Source of the DNA: Methanobacteriota archaeon
GTDB taxonomy: Archaea > Halobacteriota > Methanosarcinia > Methanosarcinales > Methanosarcinaceae
Length of the DNA: 18,465 bases
Assembly: GCA_023399215.1 (NCBI GenBank)
Contig: JAEWQJ010000054.1
Location: 1 to 18,465, forward strand
Reading direction: 5' to 3'
Below the pieces are notes generated by a model, which was given only the letters and a program-made list of their open reading frames with translations, ran no database searches and was not told where the DNA came from. The position numbers were made by a program, and so were the translations under genes. This document shows, in pieces, positions 1-6,604 of this stretch (its first letter is position 1; each line of letters starts with the position of its first letter).

Positions 1-287
1 TAAAAGATAAGACGATACTTGCCGAAGACGTCAAACAAGTACTCACATACGTGGAAAGAGGAGAAGTGGATGCAGGCTTTGTGTACATGACCGACGCAAA
101 GACCGCAGATCCCGGAACTATAAAAATAGTTGCCACCGTTCCTGTAAATGCTTCTATCAGTTATCCTATAGCTGTGGTTTCTGATTCTGATAACAAAGAA
201 GAGGCACAGGAATTCGTGGATTTCGTAACTGGAGAAGAAGGACAGGAAATACTGGAAAAATACGGATTTACTCCCGAATCCGAATAA
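1..287 (+). CDS. modA: Molybdate ABC transporter substrate-binding protein (ModA), C-terminal part
   Basis: Partial gene: the frame is open from the first bases of the window and ends in TAA at 285-287, so only about the last 94 residues are visible. The segment contains the ModA-like stretch GFVYMTDAK followed by IKIVATVPV and a YPIAVV strand, then a C-terminal helix region ending EILEKYGF. This resembles the last lobe of bacterial and archaeal ModA, where the binding protein delivers molybdate or tungstate to the permease outside the membrane. The GTG at 51 is internal, not the start. It lies 21 bp before modB and is co-oriented with modB and modC, which supports the assignment. Molybdate versus tungstate cannot be decided from this fragment; the WtpA family seems less likely on the motifs seen. 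Confidence 0.85.
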   Translation, partial: KDKTILAEDVKQVLTYVERGEVDAGFVYMTDAKTADPGTIKIVATVPVNASISYPIAVVSDSDNKEEAQEFVDFVTGEEGQEILEKYGFTPESE

Positions 288-308
288 AAAACAAATTAAA
301 AGAATAAA

Positions 309-986
309 ATGATCTCTATACTGGACAAGATATGGTTTCCTTTATCCCTTACGCTCTGGATAGCAGCCATATCGTCTATTCTCGTACTTTGCAGTGGCGT
401 AACCATAGCTTACGTGTTTGCAAGGCGTGATTTTCGGGGAAAATGGCTTGCGGAACTATTCGTGACCCTTCCCCTTGTCCTTCCCCCCACTGTAATTGGT
501 TACCTTCTTGTGATCCTGGTGGGAAGAAATGGGGTTCTCGGGCAGATGATTTTCAATGTTCTGGGAACCGGGATCATGTTTACCTGGCAGGCAGCAGTTA
601 TTGCGGCTTATACTGTTTCTCTCCCCCTCATGGTACATACTGCAAAAGCTGCCATTGAAGGAGTGGATAAAGAAATAGAGTATGCTGCCTATATCCTTGG
701 AAAAAGTGAATTTGAGACTGTTCTGCAAATAACACTCCCTCTTGCAAAAAAGGGAATATTGGCAGGATTGATACTCAGTTTTGCCAGGGCTATTGGAGAA
801 TTCGGGGCAACCCTCATGCTGGCAGGAAATATCCCGGGAAAAACGAATACAATGTCGATTTCAATATACAGCGCATTTCAGGCAGGCAATAACGAACTTG
901 CCAATCTGCTTGTGTTGATCCTGGTCTTTATGTCCTTGCTGACCATTGCACTGACCGGCAGATTCGTAGAAAAACTTGAGGTATGA
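309..986 (+). CDS. modB: Molybdate ABC transporter permease ModB
   Basis: A 225-residue, strongly hydrophobic protein, close to the usual ModB length of about 225-230 residues. About five to six membrane segments can be read from the sequence. The cytoplasmic EAA-type loop that contacts the ATPase is visible as EYAAYILGKSEFETVLQITL, followed by RAIGEFGATLMLAGNIPGKT, a signature of molybdate/sulfate-type permeases. It forms the membrane channel of the importer. The ATG at 309 has only a weak purine-rich leader, probably because it is translated within the modA-modB-modC transcript. The stop overlaps the modC start in an ATGA arrangement at 983-986, indicating translational coupling. Confidence 0.93.
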   Translation: MISILDKIWFPLSLTLWIAAISSILVLCSGVTIAYVFARRDFRGKWLAELFVTLPLVLPPTVIGYLLVILVGRNGVLGQMIFNVLGTGIMFTWQAAVIAAYTVSLPLMVHTAKAAIEGVDKEIEYAAYILGKSEFETVLQITLPLAKKGILAGLILSFARAIGEFGATLMLAGNIPGKTNTMSISIYSAFQAGNNELANLLVLILVFMSLLTIALTGRFVEKLEV

Positions 987-2140
987 GATTGGGCGTAAAA
1001 GTTGACCTTAAAAAACAGTATAAAGAAGCTGAAATCAAGGGAAAAAAAAGTACTAAGAAAGCTTTTACAAGTACTAAGAAAGCTTTTACGTTAGATATCA
1101 GCTTTGAGATGGGAAACGAACTTGTCGTACTTTTTGGGCCTTCAGGATCAGGAAAGACCACGTTGTTCAAATGTATTTCAGGTATCACGGAACCTGATGA
1201 TGGAAAAATAACTGTGGGAAGTAAAGTTTACTACGACAAAAACCAGAAAATTAACCTGCCCATCCAGAAACGCAATCTTGGCTATGTTTTTCAGAACTAT
1301 ACCCTCTTTCCTCACATGAATGTTAGAAAAAACATAGAATGCGGCCTCAAAGGCTGGGAAAAAGAGGACAAGGAAGTAAGGGTTGCAGAAATGCTGAATC
1401 TTATCCATATTGAGGAACTGGAAAACCGTTACCCTTCGCAGTTATCAGGTGGGCAGAAGCAGAGAGTTGCTCTGGCAAGGGCTCTTGCTCCCAAACCAGG
1501 GATTCTGCTTCTGGATGAACCCTTTTCCGCACTTGATATGGGAATAAGAACCAAACTTGCCGAAAGAATAAAAAATCTACAAAACAAGATCGGAATACCA
1601 TTATTATTCATTACCCACAACTTTGAAGAAGCTTTCCTGCTGGCTGACAGAATTCTGATCTTATACGAGGGAAATGCACAGCAGTTCGGAACTCCGGAAG
1701 AAATCTTATATCACCCTGAAAACCGGCATGTAGCAGACCTCACGGGTCTATCAAACATTATTGATGAAGCTAAAGTAGAAAGGTATGATGAAGAATCAAA
1801 AAATATAATATTAAAAAGCGGGGATATGAGAATAAAAGTAAAATCTCAAAACCTCAAACCTGGAGATAAAGTTTCCTGGGGAATACATCCCGAGAATATA
1901 ACTCTTCTTTCAACGGAGTCTGGCCCTGAAAATCAGAGTGAAAACATCTATTCTGCGCATGTCAATAGTATCATCAATAAAGGGCCAAGAAAACGAATCA
2001 CACTTAAGCTTGTCAGACAAAACAAAACTCTGATTGCAGAAGTTCCTGCACAGTTTGTTGATTCCATGAAGCTTTGTGCAGGTGGTTTATGCCTGGTTAA
2101 ACTGGAAACGAGTAAAGTGGTGGCATTCCGTAGCTTATAA
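983..2140 (+). CDS. modC: Molybdate ABC transporter ATP-binding protein ModC
   Basis: A 385-residue ABC ATPase that powers the ModAB importer at the inner face of the membrane. Walker A GPSGSGKTT is at residues 52-60, the Q-loop glutamine at 104, the signature LSGGQ at 154-158, Walker B LLLDE ending at D178-E179, and the switch histidine at 212. After about residue 240 there is a C-terminal regulatory part with TOBE-like strands (for example the segment around GPRKRITLKL), the region that in ModC-type proteins can sense oxyanion. The start overlaps the modB stop (ATGA). The N-terminus carries a perfect 21-bp tandem duplication (1048-1068 and 1069-1089) that repeats STKKAFT in frame, just before the first strand of the nucleotide-binding domain; with the adjacent lysine-rich segment it makes this region longer than usual. 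All catalytic motifs are intact, so it should be functional. Confidence 0.93.
   Translation: MRLGVKVDLKKQYKEAEIKGKKSTKKAFTSTKKAFTLDISFEMGNELVVLFGPSGSGKTTLFKCISGITEPDDGKITVGSKVYYDKNQKINLPIQKRNLGYVFQNYTLFPHMNVRKNIECGLKGWEKEDKEVRVAEMLNLIHIEELENRYPSQLSGGQKQRVALARALAPKPGILLLDEPFSALDMGIRTKLAERIKNLQNKIGIPLLFITHNFEEAFLLADRILILYEGNAQQFGTPEEILYHPENRHVADLTGLSNIIDEAKVERYDEESKNIILKSGDMRIKVKSQNLKPGDKVSWGIHPENITLLSTESGPENQSENIYSAHVNSIINKGPRKRITLKLVRQNKTLIAEVPAQFVDSMKLCAGGLCLVKLETSKVVAFRSL
1048..1089 (+). repeat. Perfect 21-bp tandem duplication inside modC
   Basis: Two identical 21-bp units lie head to tail at 1048-1068 and 1069-1089, each containing AGTACTAAGAAAGCTTTTAC. Because 21 is a multiple of three, the reading frame is kept and the heptapeptide STKKAFT is repeated at residues 23-29 and 30-36. 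Identity at every base, including third codon positions, points to a recent slippage or unequal-recombination event. Confidence 0.95.
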
Positions 2141-2250
2141 CTGGAAAATAACACATATATTCTAACATATCCTATTTTGAGCAGGACATTTACATTCAAT
2201 TTCTTAAAATTAAACTCTTATTTCCGGAAAAACATTATTTCCTGCCGTTA

Positions 2251-2262
2251 AGTATTTAATAG
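2251..2262 (+). promoter_or_regulatory. Possible TATA box for pre-tRNA-Trp
   Basis: The AT-rich stretch AGTATTTAATAG lies about 30-35 bp before the mature tRNA 5' end. If transcription starts a few bases upstream of the mature end, with RNase P trimming, the spacing fits an archaeal TATA box near -26. This is inference from position and composition only. Confidence 0.35.
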
Positions 2263-2290
2263 AGGAAAGATATTTGAGTATCCTTGTAAA

Positions 2291-2482
2291 GGGGCTGTGG
2301 CCTAGCCCGGCATGGCGATGGGCTCCAGCGGATAAATGATGAACAACGGGTATACTGAGTCTTTCCCGACGGGGCAAGATAATGAGGAACCGTTGGAGCA
2401 CTGATAGATGCTCACCAGAAAACTGTGTAAGCAGTTGTTCGGAGATACCCGTCGATCGTGAGTTCGAATCTCACCAGCCCCA
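2291..2482 (+). tRNA. tRNA-Trp (anticodon CCA) with a 118-nt intron
   Basis: Acceptor stem GGGGCTG (2291-2297) pairs with CAGCCCC (2475-2481), discriminator A2482. The D-stem is GCC/GGC and the T-arm GTGAG-TTCGAAT-CTCAC (2458-2474). The anticodon stem ATGGG (2318-2322) pairs with CCCGT (2448-2452), one pair being G-U. The loop reads C32 T33 C34 C35 A36 G37, then the intron, then A38 at 2447; the anticodon is CCA. The intron is 2329-2446, between positions 37 and 38, the site known for archaeal tRNA-Trp. A bulge-helix-bulge can be drawn: CTCC (2323-2326) pairs with GGAG (2441-2444), flanked by three-base bulges 2327-2329 and 2445-2447, as tRNA splicing endonuclease requires. The terminal CCA is not encoded, so it must be added after transcription. 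Confidence 0.96.
2329..2446 (+). ncRNA. Box C/D 2'-O-methylation guide RNA within the tRNA-Trp intron
   Basis: The intron holds box C ATGATGA (2336-2342), box D' CTGA (2355-2358), a C'-like box ATGAGGA (2382-2388) and box D CTGA (2401-2404). The guide before D' (ACGGGTAT) is complementary to ATACCCGT at the start of the 3' exon; the fifth base upstream of D' pairs with C39. The guide before D (CCGTTGGAG) pairs across the 5' exon-intron junction with CTCCAGCGG, with one G-U pair; the fifth base upstream of D pairs with C34, the first anticodon base. So the intron should direct 2'-O-methylation of C34 and position 39 of its own pre-tRNA before or during splicing. This matches the arrangement known for Haloferax and other euryarchaeal tRNA-Trp introns. 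I checked the pairings by hand. Confidence 0.93.
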
Positions 2483-2483
2483 C

Positions 2484-2503
2484 GTTTTTTCTTTAATTTT
2501 GCT
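2484..2503 (+). terminator. Oligo-T transcription terminator of tRNA-Trp
   Basis: Directly after the tRNA the non-template strand reads GTTTTTTCTTTAATTTTGC, with a run of six T and two shorter T runs. Archaeal RNA polymerase terminates at such T-rich tracts without needing a hairpin. Assigned from position and composition. Confidence 0.55.
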
Positions 2504-2588
2504 TCTTTGTATACATTCTTTTAAGATTCTTCTCCATACACGTTTTTTATTGTTTCCTGTTACACTTATTCATTTTAGTGTTTATGTT

Positions 2589-2715
2589 TGTGCTGATTAT
2601 TTTAACACTCCTTTTTGTACTGATTATTTTGTTCCTCCTTGTACTGATTATTTTAGCACTCCATTTTGTACTGGTTATTTTAGCACTCCTCTTTGTACTG
2701 ATTCACTTAACACTT
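2589..2715. repeat. Five-copy 24-27-bp tandem repeat array
   Basis: Five imperfect units start at about 2589, 2616, 2640, 2667 and 2694, each around TGTACTGATTATTTTAGCAC followed by a pyrimidine-rich tail. The period is 27 bp, except for one 24-bp unit that has lost exactly three bases. On the minus strand each unit presents a GGAG-like motif. The array fills much of the 412-bp gap 2483-2895 between tRNA-Trp and the next gene; the rest of that gap is T-rich with no gene I can support. The short open frame across the array begins inside the tRNA and is not called as a gene. Confidence 0.85.
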
Positions 2716-2895
2716 AAACACTAATAAACACTAATCCGGCACTCAAGAATCTAACATTTATACTTCAAGAAGAGGAGAGTTTTAAGAAGTAATACTTTCA
2801 CACAGCTCCCCAAAAATTAATACTCTGCAAATCCAATTTTCTTCTACCTGCTCAAACTTGCAAAAAACTGCTCAACAGCAAGTGAGGTTCTTATT

Positions 2896-3660
2896 TTGAG
2901 ACGCAAAAAAGAAGAAATAGCTGTCCTTGTCAGAGCCACTCCTGAAAAAAGCAAAAAAGATGGAGACGGACATGCCGTTGGAGTTATCGGTATCAATAAA
3001 CATGGAGAACTGCTCAGGCTCTACCCCCTGGGATTCAGATACGGAGAAAGGCGGGTTGACTTCCGAAAGAATGACCTGCTTGAGTTCACGGTTACTAAAC
3101 CTGAGCACGATGTCAGGTGGGAGAGCAGGAAAGTCCTCAGTCATATAAACCTGGAAAAACCCCTTAAAGAAAGAGAAATAAAGGAGCTTGTCCTGCCGCT
3201 AGTAATGTCTATTGAAAAACTGAATCTCGAAGGAGCAAGTCTTGGAGTAGTAAAGCCTGAAATCATGGATTTCGAGATAAAGGTGAACAGTACTGAAGTT
3301 TATGACCGGCAGCAGTATTTTAACCTCATAGGGGATTTTCTGGAAAAAGGGGAAAAATCCGCCCGAATACCTGTCGAGATAAGGTTTTTCTTCAGGTGTG
3401 AGGGAGAAGAAGCCTGCAGGGGGCATAAAATAATCCTGCTCGACTGGGAATTCAATGAAACCGTACGGAACATTATAAGAGATGAACAGGAACCGGCAAC
3501 CGTAGAAAGGAAAATAGAAAAGCATTTTTCGGACTTTATGAAAGAGAAGGAACTTTACTTTATCATGGGAACGCATTTCACGTATGGGACCTGGATGATA
3601 ACAGGGCTTTTCTGCCCGGAAAAAAACGGTAAGCTCCAGAGCAGTCTTTCCGGATTTTAA
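2896..3660 (+). CDS. Uncharacterised protein with RLYP and C-C-H motifs
   Basis: A 254-residue soluble protein with no signal peptide or membrane segment. The start is a TTG at 2896 preceded by a GTGAGGT ribosome binding site about seven bases upstream. The N-terminal half contains RLYPLGFR (residues 41-48) followed by a basic stretch and the segment RWESRKV. The C-terminal half contains C168-x5-C174-x2-H177, a possible metal site, followed by ILLDWEF, and near the end LYFIMGTHFTYGTWMITGLF. I recall unnamed bacterial and archaeal proteins sharing a 'RLYP..FR' N-terminus and a C/C/H-LDWE C-terminus, but I cannot name a function, and that recollection has not been checked. The gene stands alone between two repeat arrays and converges on an aminotransferase gene. 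Confidence 0.8.
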   Translation: MRRKKEEIAVLVRATPEKSKKDGDGHAVGVIGINKHGELLRLYPLGFRYGERRVDFRKNDLLEFTVTKPEHDVRWESRKVLSHINLEKPLKEREIKELVLPLVMSIEKLNLEGASLGVVKPEIMDFEIKVNSTEVYDRQQYFNLIGDFLEKGEKSARIPVEIRFFFRCEGEEACRGHKIILLDWEFNETVRNIIRDEQEPATVERKIEKHFSDFMKEKELYFIMGTHFTYGTWMITGLFCPEKNGKLQSSLSGF

Positions 3661-3735
3661 AAACAATATGAGAAAAGAAAAATTGGTTAGAAGGTTAGAA
3701 AAAATGAAGAAAAGATTGATCTAAACTTAATCATT

Positions 3736-3830
3736 AACCTAACCAAATAATGAACCTAATTAAATAACTGACTTAATTAAATAGGTAACTTAGCTAAATA
3801 ATTAATTTGGTTAAATAGTTAACCTAACTC
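3736..3830. repeat. 17-18-bp AT-rich tandem repeats between convergent genes
   Basis: About five degenerate units of the type AACCTAATTAAATAACTG follow one another with a 17-18-bp period. They sit between the 3' ends of the gene ending at 3660 (+) and the aminotransferase gene ending at 3833 (-), so they are in the 3' regions of both transcripts. Units differ at many positions, indicating an old array. Confidence 0.7.
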
Positions 3831-3832
3831 AG

Positions 3833-5029
3833 TTATAGAATTTCCAATCCTTCAAGCTCTTTTTCCAAAAAAGCTTCCAACCTGTCCATACCTTCTTTTA
3901 TATTTTCTATACTGTTGGCATAGGAAAAACGCAGATAGCCTTCGGCGCCGTTTCCGAAATCGATTCCTGGCGTAACTGCAACGCCGGCCTCGTTAAGAAT
4001 GCGGCGGCTTAGTTCCAGAGAGTCGCTGCCGTACCTGCGAGCATCGGCAAGTACATAGAAAGCTCCCATCGGCTCTTTGCGGACTTCAAGGCCCATTCCG
4101 ATAAGCCTTTTCAACATGTACTGGCGGCGTTTGTTGTAAGTATGAACCATCTCGTCGACGTGATCCTGCGGACCTTTAAGGGCTGCGATTCCTGCCTCCT
4201 GGACAAAGGAATTGGCGCAGATGAAAAAGTTCTGGTGAATTTTCTGAATTGCACGGACGCATTCAGGAGGACAGATAATATAGCCGAGCCTCCAGCCGGT
4301 CATAGCATATAATTTGGAAAAGCCATTCAGGACAAAGGCGTTCTTTGTGTATTCCAGAATAGTATGATCATCCCCGCCATAAATCAAACCCTGATAGATC
4401 TCGTCCGAAACAATAGGAATTCTTTTTTCATCTGCGATCTCGGCAAGGCCCTGCAAATTTTCCGGAGACATGACATGCCCTCCAGGATTTGAAGGACTAT
4501 TGATCAGGATGGCTTTAGTATTCGGGCTCAAGCACTGCCTTACAGTTTCCGGTTCCAGGGCAAACCCATTTGTCTCGCTTGTGTAAACAAAAACAGGAGT
4601 TCCACCCAGGTATTTTACGAAGTTCGGATAACAGGCATAATGGGGGTTTGACATTATGACTTCGTCCCTTTTCTCAAGCAGAGCCATAAAAACAATCAAA
4701 AGAGCCGGACTTGTACCGGATGTTACAATAATCTGATCCGGACTCAGTTCAACTCCGAACTTCTGCTGGTAGGATTCGACTATTGCCTCTCTGAGCGAAG
4801 GAAGTCCCTGACTGTGAGTGTATTTTGTGGCTCCCCGGCGAATAGCAGCACAGGCAGCTTCACAGATATGAGGAGCTGTAGAGAAATCAGGCTCTCCTAC
4901 CTCGAGGTGGATTATGTGTCTTCCCTCAGCTTCCAGAGCCTGGGCACTTTCCAGCACTTCCATCACATAGAAAGGAGGGATATCTTCAGATTTTTTTGAT
5001 AAGATGCATTCGGAATTTATTGAAAACAT
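3833..5029 (-). CDS. PLP-dependent aminotransferase, class I/II (aspartate aminotransferase-like)
   Basis: A fold-type I aminotransferase of 398 residues, the usual length. The N-terminal substrate region LEVGEPDF, the SNPHYACYPN loop, the NSPSNPGG motif, the SDEIY strand, the PLP-binding lysine K239 in GFSKLYAMTGWRLGY, and the C-terminal LRFSY arginine that binds the substrate carboxylate are all present. It transfers an amino group between an amino acid and a 2-oxo acid in the cytoplasm. The family match is strong, but aspartate, aromatic or branched-chain specificity cannot be fixed from motifs. I chose ATG at 5029 because GAAGGT lies five bases upstream; an in-frame TTG at 5050 has no such site. 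A TATA-like ATATTTAAAT lies near 5127-5137 on this strand. Confidence 0.93.
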   Translation of the reverse strand: MFSINSECILSKKSEDIPPFYVMEVLESAQALEAEGRHIIHLEVGEPDFSTAPHICEAACAAIRRGATKYTHSQGLPSLREAIVESYQQKFGVELSPDQIIVTSGTSPALLIVFMALLEKRDEVIMSNPHYACYPNFVKYLGGTPVFVYTSETNGFALEPETVRQCLSPNTKAILINSPSNPGGHVMSPENLQGLAEIADEKRIPIVSDEIYQGLIYGGDDHTILEYTKNAFVLNGFSKLYAMTGWRLGYIICPPECVRAIQKIHQNFFICANSFVQEAGIAALKGPQDHVDEMVHTYNKRRQYMLKRLIGMGLEVRKEPMGAFYVLADARRYGSDSLELSRRILNEAGVAVTPGIDFGNGAEGYLRFSYANSIENIKEGMDRLEAFLEKELEGLEIL

Positions 5030-5296
5030 AGAAGACCTTCTGAAAATCAATTATAGTGAGAGGAGCTGAAGTAAAAGCAAGTAACACTGTTGATGTTATG
5101 TCTAAAACTGCGTATGCTTTCAAGATTTAAATATTCTATGGGAAAAAACAAAATCAGAACTGAGAAAAACATAAATAAAAAGGTCGAATCCTGAGAAGCC
5201 TGAAATGGAAAAAGGTAACTCCGGAGAAAACAGAGAAAAAAATTAGTTCCTGGCATGAAATCAGTTTATAAGACAGAAACCAATTTATAAGATAGA

Positions 5297-5938
5297 TTAA
5301 TTTCTTGGCATGACTTTTTCGAGAACTTTTACATCCGGATCACTCCAACCCTGGATTTCAAGTGTCTTCGCAAAATCTCGCTGGAAAACCTGGAACTTTT
5401 CAAGATTTTCAGGAATAATATTAAGGAAATCATAGTCCCCATATGCCCCTGCAAAAAAAGAAGAAACCGTTTCCTCAAGCTTTTCCTCTATTCTCTGAGG
5501 ATACCAGAACCCATCCCGTGAGAGCAAGACAAGGTTCGGATCTGGAACCGGCATATCGTCCGAGTAAATAAAAAACCCTATGGAAACCTCTTCCCCGTAT
5601 TTTGCAAGAACCAGTTTATTCTCAAACCCGGATTTCTGAAGCTTAAGGAACCATTCGCCCTTCAAAAGATCCGAAACTTTATTGATAACCTCATGGGCCT
5701 TGAGTATCTTTTCTGCCACCTGCTGTATCTCCAGGATGAAGTTTTTACGTTGCTCTTCAGGCATCTCAAGACAGGACATACAGCCTTCACCGGCCGGAAC
5801 TCCAGCATACTGAACCTTTTCTTTACCGAGTTTTTTCGGTTCTTTGGCATTTCTGTCAGATTCCTTTTCTGTTTCCCGCTGAACATCGGGAACAGTCTGC
5901 CATATCTTATTTTCAGGATCTTCTACCGTAACTCGCAC
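5297..5938 (-). CDS. Uncharacterised acidic soluble protein
   Basis: Up to 213 residues, no membrane segment and no family I recognise. The first ~50 residues are charged and probably disordered; a short Cys pair, GCMSC, occurs at residues 52-56; the rest alternates helices and strands (for example SIGFFIYSDDM and LVLLSRDGFWYPQRIEEKL) and ends in a helix-rich tail. The start is uncertain. The longest frame begins with GTG at 5938, which lacks a ribosome binding site and lies only a few bases from a TATA-like run (5942-5953). The ATG at 5779 has GGTGAAGG about four bases upstream and would give 160 residues. Codon use between the two looks coding, so I give the longer form. Confidence 0.65.
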   Translation of the reverse strand: MRVTVEDPENKIWQTVPDVQRETEKESDRNAKEPKKLGKEKVQYAGVPAGEGCMSCLEMPEEQRKNFILEIQQVAEKILKAHEVINKVSDLLKGEWFLKLQKSGFENKLVLAKYGEEVSIGFFIYSDDMPVPDPNLVLLSRDGFWYPQRIEEKLEETVSSFFAGAYGDYDFLNIIPENLEKFQVFQRDFAKTLEIQGWSDPDVKVLEKVMPRN

Positions 5939-5941
5939 CCC

Positions 5942-5953
5942 ATATAATATATA
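5942..5953 (-). promoter_or_regulatory. Probable TATA box for the 5297-5938 gene
   Basis: Read on the minus strand this is TATATATTATAT, a good archaeal TATA box. A start of transcription about 25 bp downstream would fall near 5920, inside the longest reading frame; that is an argument for the internal ATG at 5779 as the true start. Confidence 0.45.
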
Positions 5954-5983
5954 GTAGCTACTCGTGAACTACCTTTCCCTATC

Positions 5984-6094
5984 TGATCCGGCTTCGCCAG
6001 ATCATCTGAGTGAGAAGCTTCCCGAAGGCCATTAGGCTCAAAAAGGAATACCTAATGTTCCTTTCCTTCATTCCCCTCTCTACCGAGAGAGAGG
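5984..6094. repeat. Cluster of short inverted repeats in the 5939-6604 gap
   Basis: Four hairpins can be drawn: TGATC(c)GGC-ttc-GCC(a)GATCA at 5984-6004; CATTAGG/CCTAATG at 6030-6036 and 6051-6057; AAAGGAA/TTCCTTT at 6042-6048 and 6058-6064, which overlaps the previous one; and CCTCTCT/AGAGAGG at 6075-6094. Further on, an 11-bp unit GATATGAGTGT is repeated twice at about 6142-6168. No reading frame explains the region. It may be a structured transcript, an old element or decayed sequence. Confidence 0.55.
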
Positions 6095-6296
6095 CCAGAG
6101 GCTCTACCCCGCGTTCCGCAGGTTAAGAAATGTCAAAGTGAGATATGAGTGTGATATGAGTGTGATATACTTGAGATGCTTATAGCTTCTACCTTTCCGT
6201 AGCTTGAATTTCCCAATCCCTTTGGGTATTTCCAAAATAACTACCCTGTTCTCCAACTCCTCAACTTGGTTTTCGCATTTTGGTCGTGGTGTCAGT

Positions 6297-6440
6297 AGTA
6301 TATATTATTAGACGGTAAAGTAGGAATAGCCATGCAGAATCAATAACGAGAGAAGGCGAGGAAGTTGACGGTTCTCATCTCCTCCCTGTCCAATCCGGAA
6401 AACCGGTCTGGATGGATCTTCTCGCCTTCAGAAGATAAAT
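6297..6440 (+). ncRNA. Candidate structured small RNA with its own TATA box
   Basis: A TATA-like AGTATATATTATTAG (about 6297-6311) is followed, at the right distance for a start near 6330, by a sequence that folds into one long stem: GAAGGCGAG (6352-6360) pairs perfectly with CTCGCCTTC (6421-6429), extended by a G-U and an A-U pair. Inside it, TCCA/TGGA and CCGG-aaaa-CCGG (6395-6406) form a terminal hairpin. Box C/D or H/ACA signatures are not seen. The region has no open reading frame that looks coding. This is inference from structure and promoter position; the opposite strand would fold equally well. Confidence 0.35.
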
Positions 6441-6463
6441 ATTAGGTACTGTAAGCCTTTTTG

Positions 6464-6486
6464 CAAGCCTTTTTTGAAAAGGCTTG
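6464..6486. repeat. Perfect 10-bp inverted repeat, three-base loop
   Basis: CAAGCCTTTT (6464-6473) and AAAAGGCTTG (6477-6486) are perfect inverted copies around a three-base loop. The T and A runs lie inside the arms. It could act as a terminator or 3' processing hairpin for a transcript from the candidate RNA upstream, or be one copy of a dispersed repeat. Confidence 0.6.
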
Positions 6487-6542
6487 AGCGAAACCTGAGA
6501 AATGTTTGAGTTTGAGCACCTTATCCCCAAACCCTATCGGCG

Positions 6543-6568
6543 TGATCAACCGGCGCAACGGTTGATCA
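6543..6568. repeat. Perfect 10-bp inverted repeat downstream of the RNase HI-like gene
   Basis: TGATCAACCG (6543-6552) and CGGTTGATCA (6559-6568) pair perfectly around a six-base loop. It lies about 40 bp past the 3' end of the minus-strand gene ending at 6605. On the transcript strand the T run precedes the hairpin, so it is not a classical hairpin-then-T terminator, although it could protect the mRNA 3' end. Confidence 0.65.
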
Positions 6569-6604
6569 AAAAAACGAGAAACGGTTTGGTTTCAGACAGA
6601 AAAA

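Noticed and set aside
2382..2717. Plus-strand reading frame of 111 codons across the tRNA 3' part and the 27-bp repeats
   Set aside because: It begins inside the tRNA-Trp intron, lacks a ribosome binding site, and depends on the repeat array; only the codon-multiple period was kept as an observation.
6543..6568. Rho-independent-style terminator for the RNase HI-like gene
   Set aside because: On the transcript strand the T run comes before the hairpin, not after; kept only as an inverted repeat.
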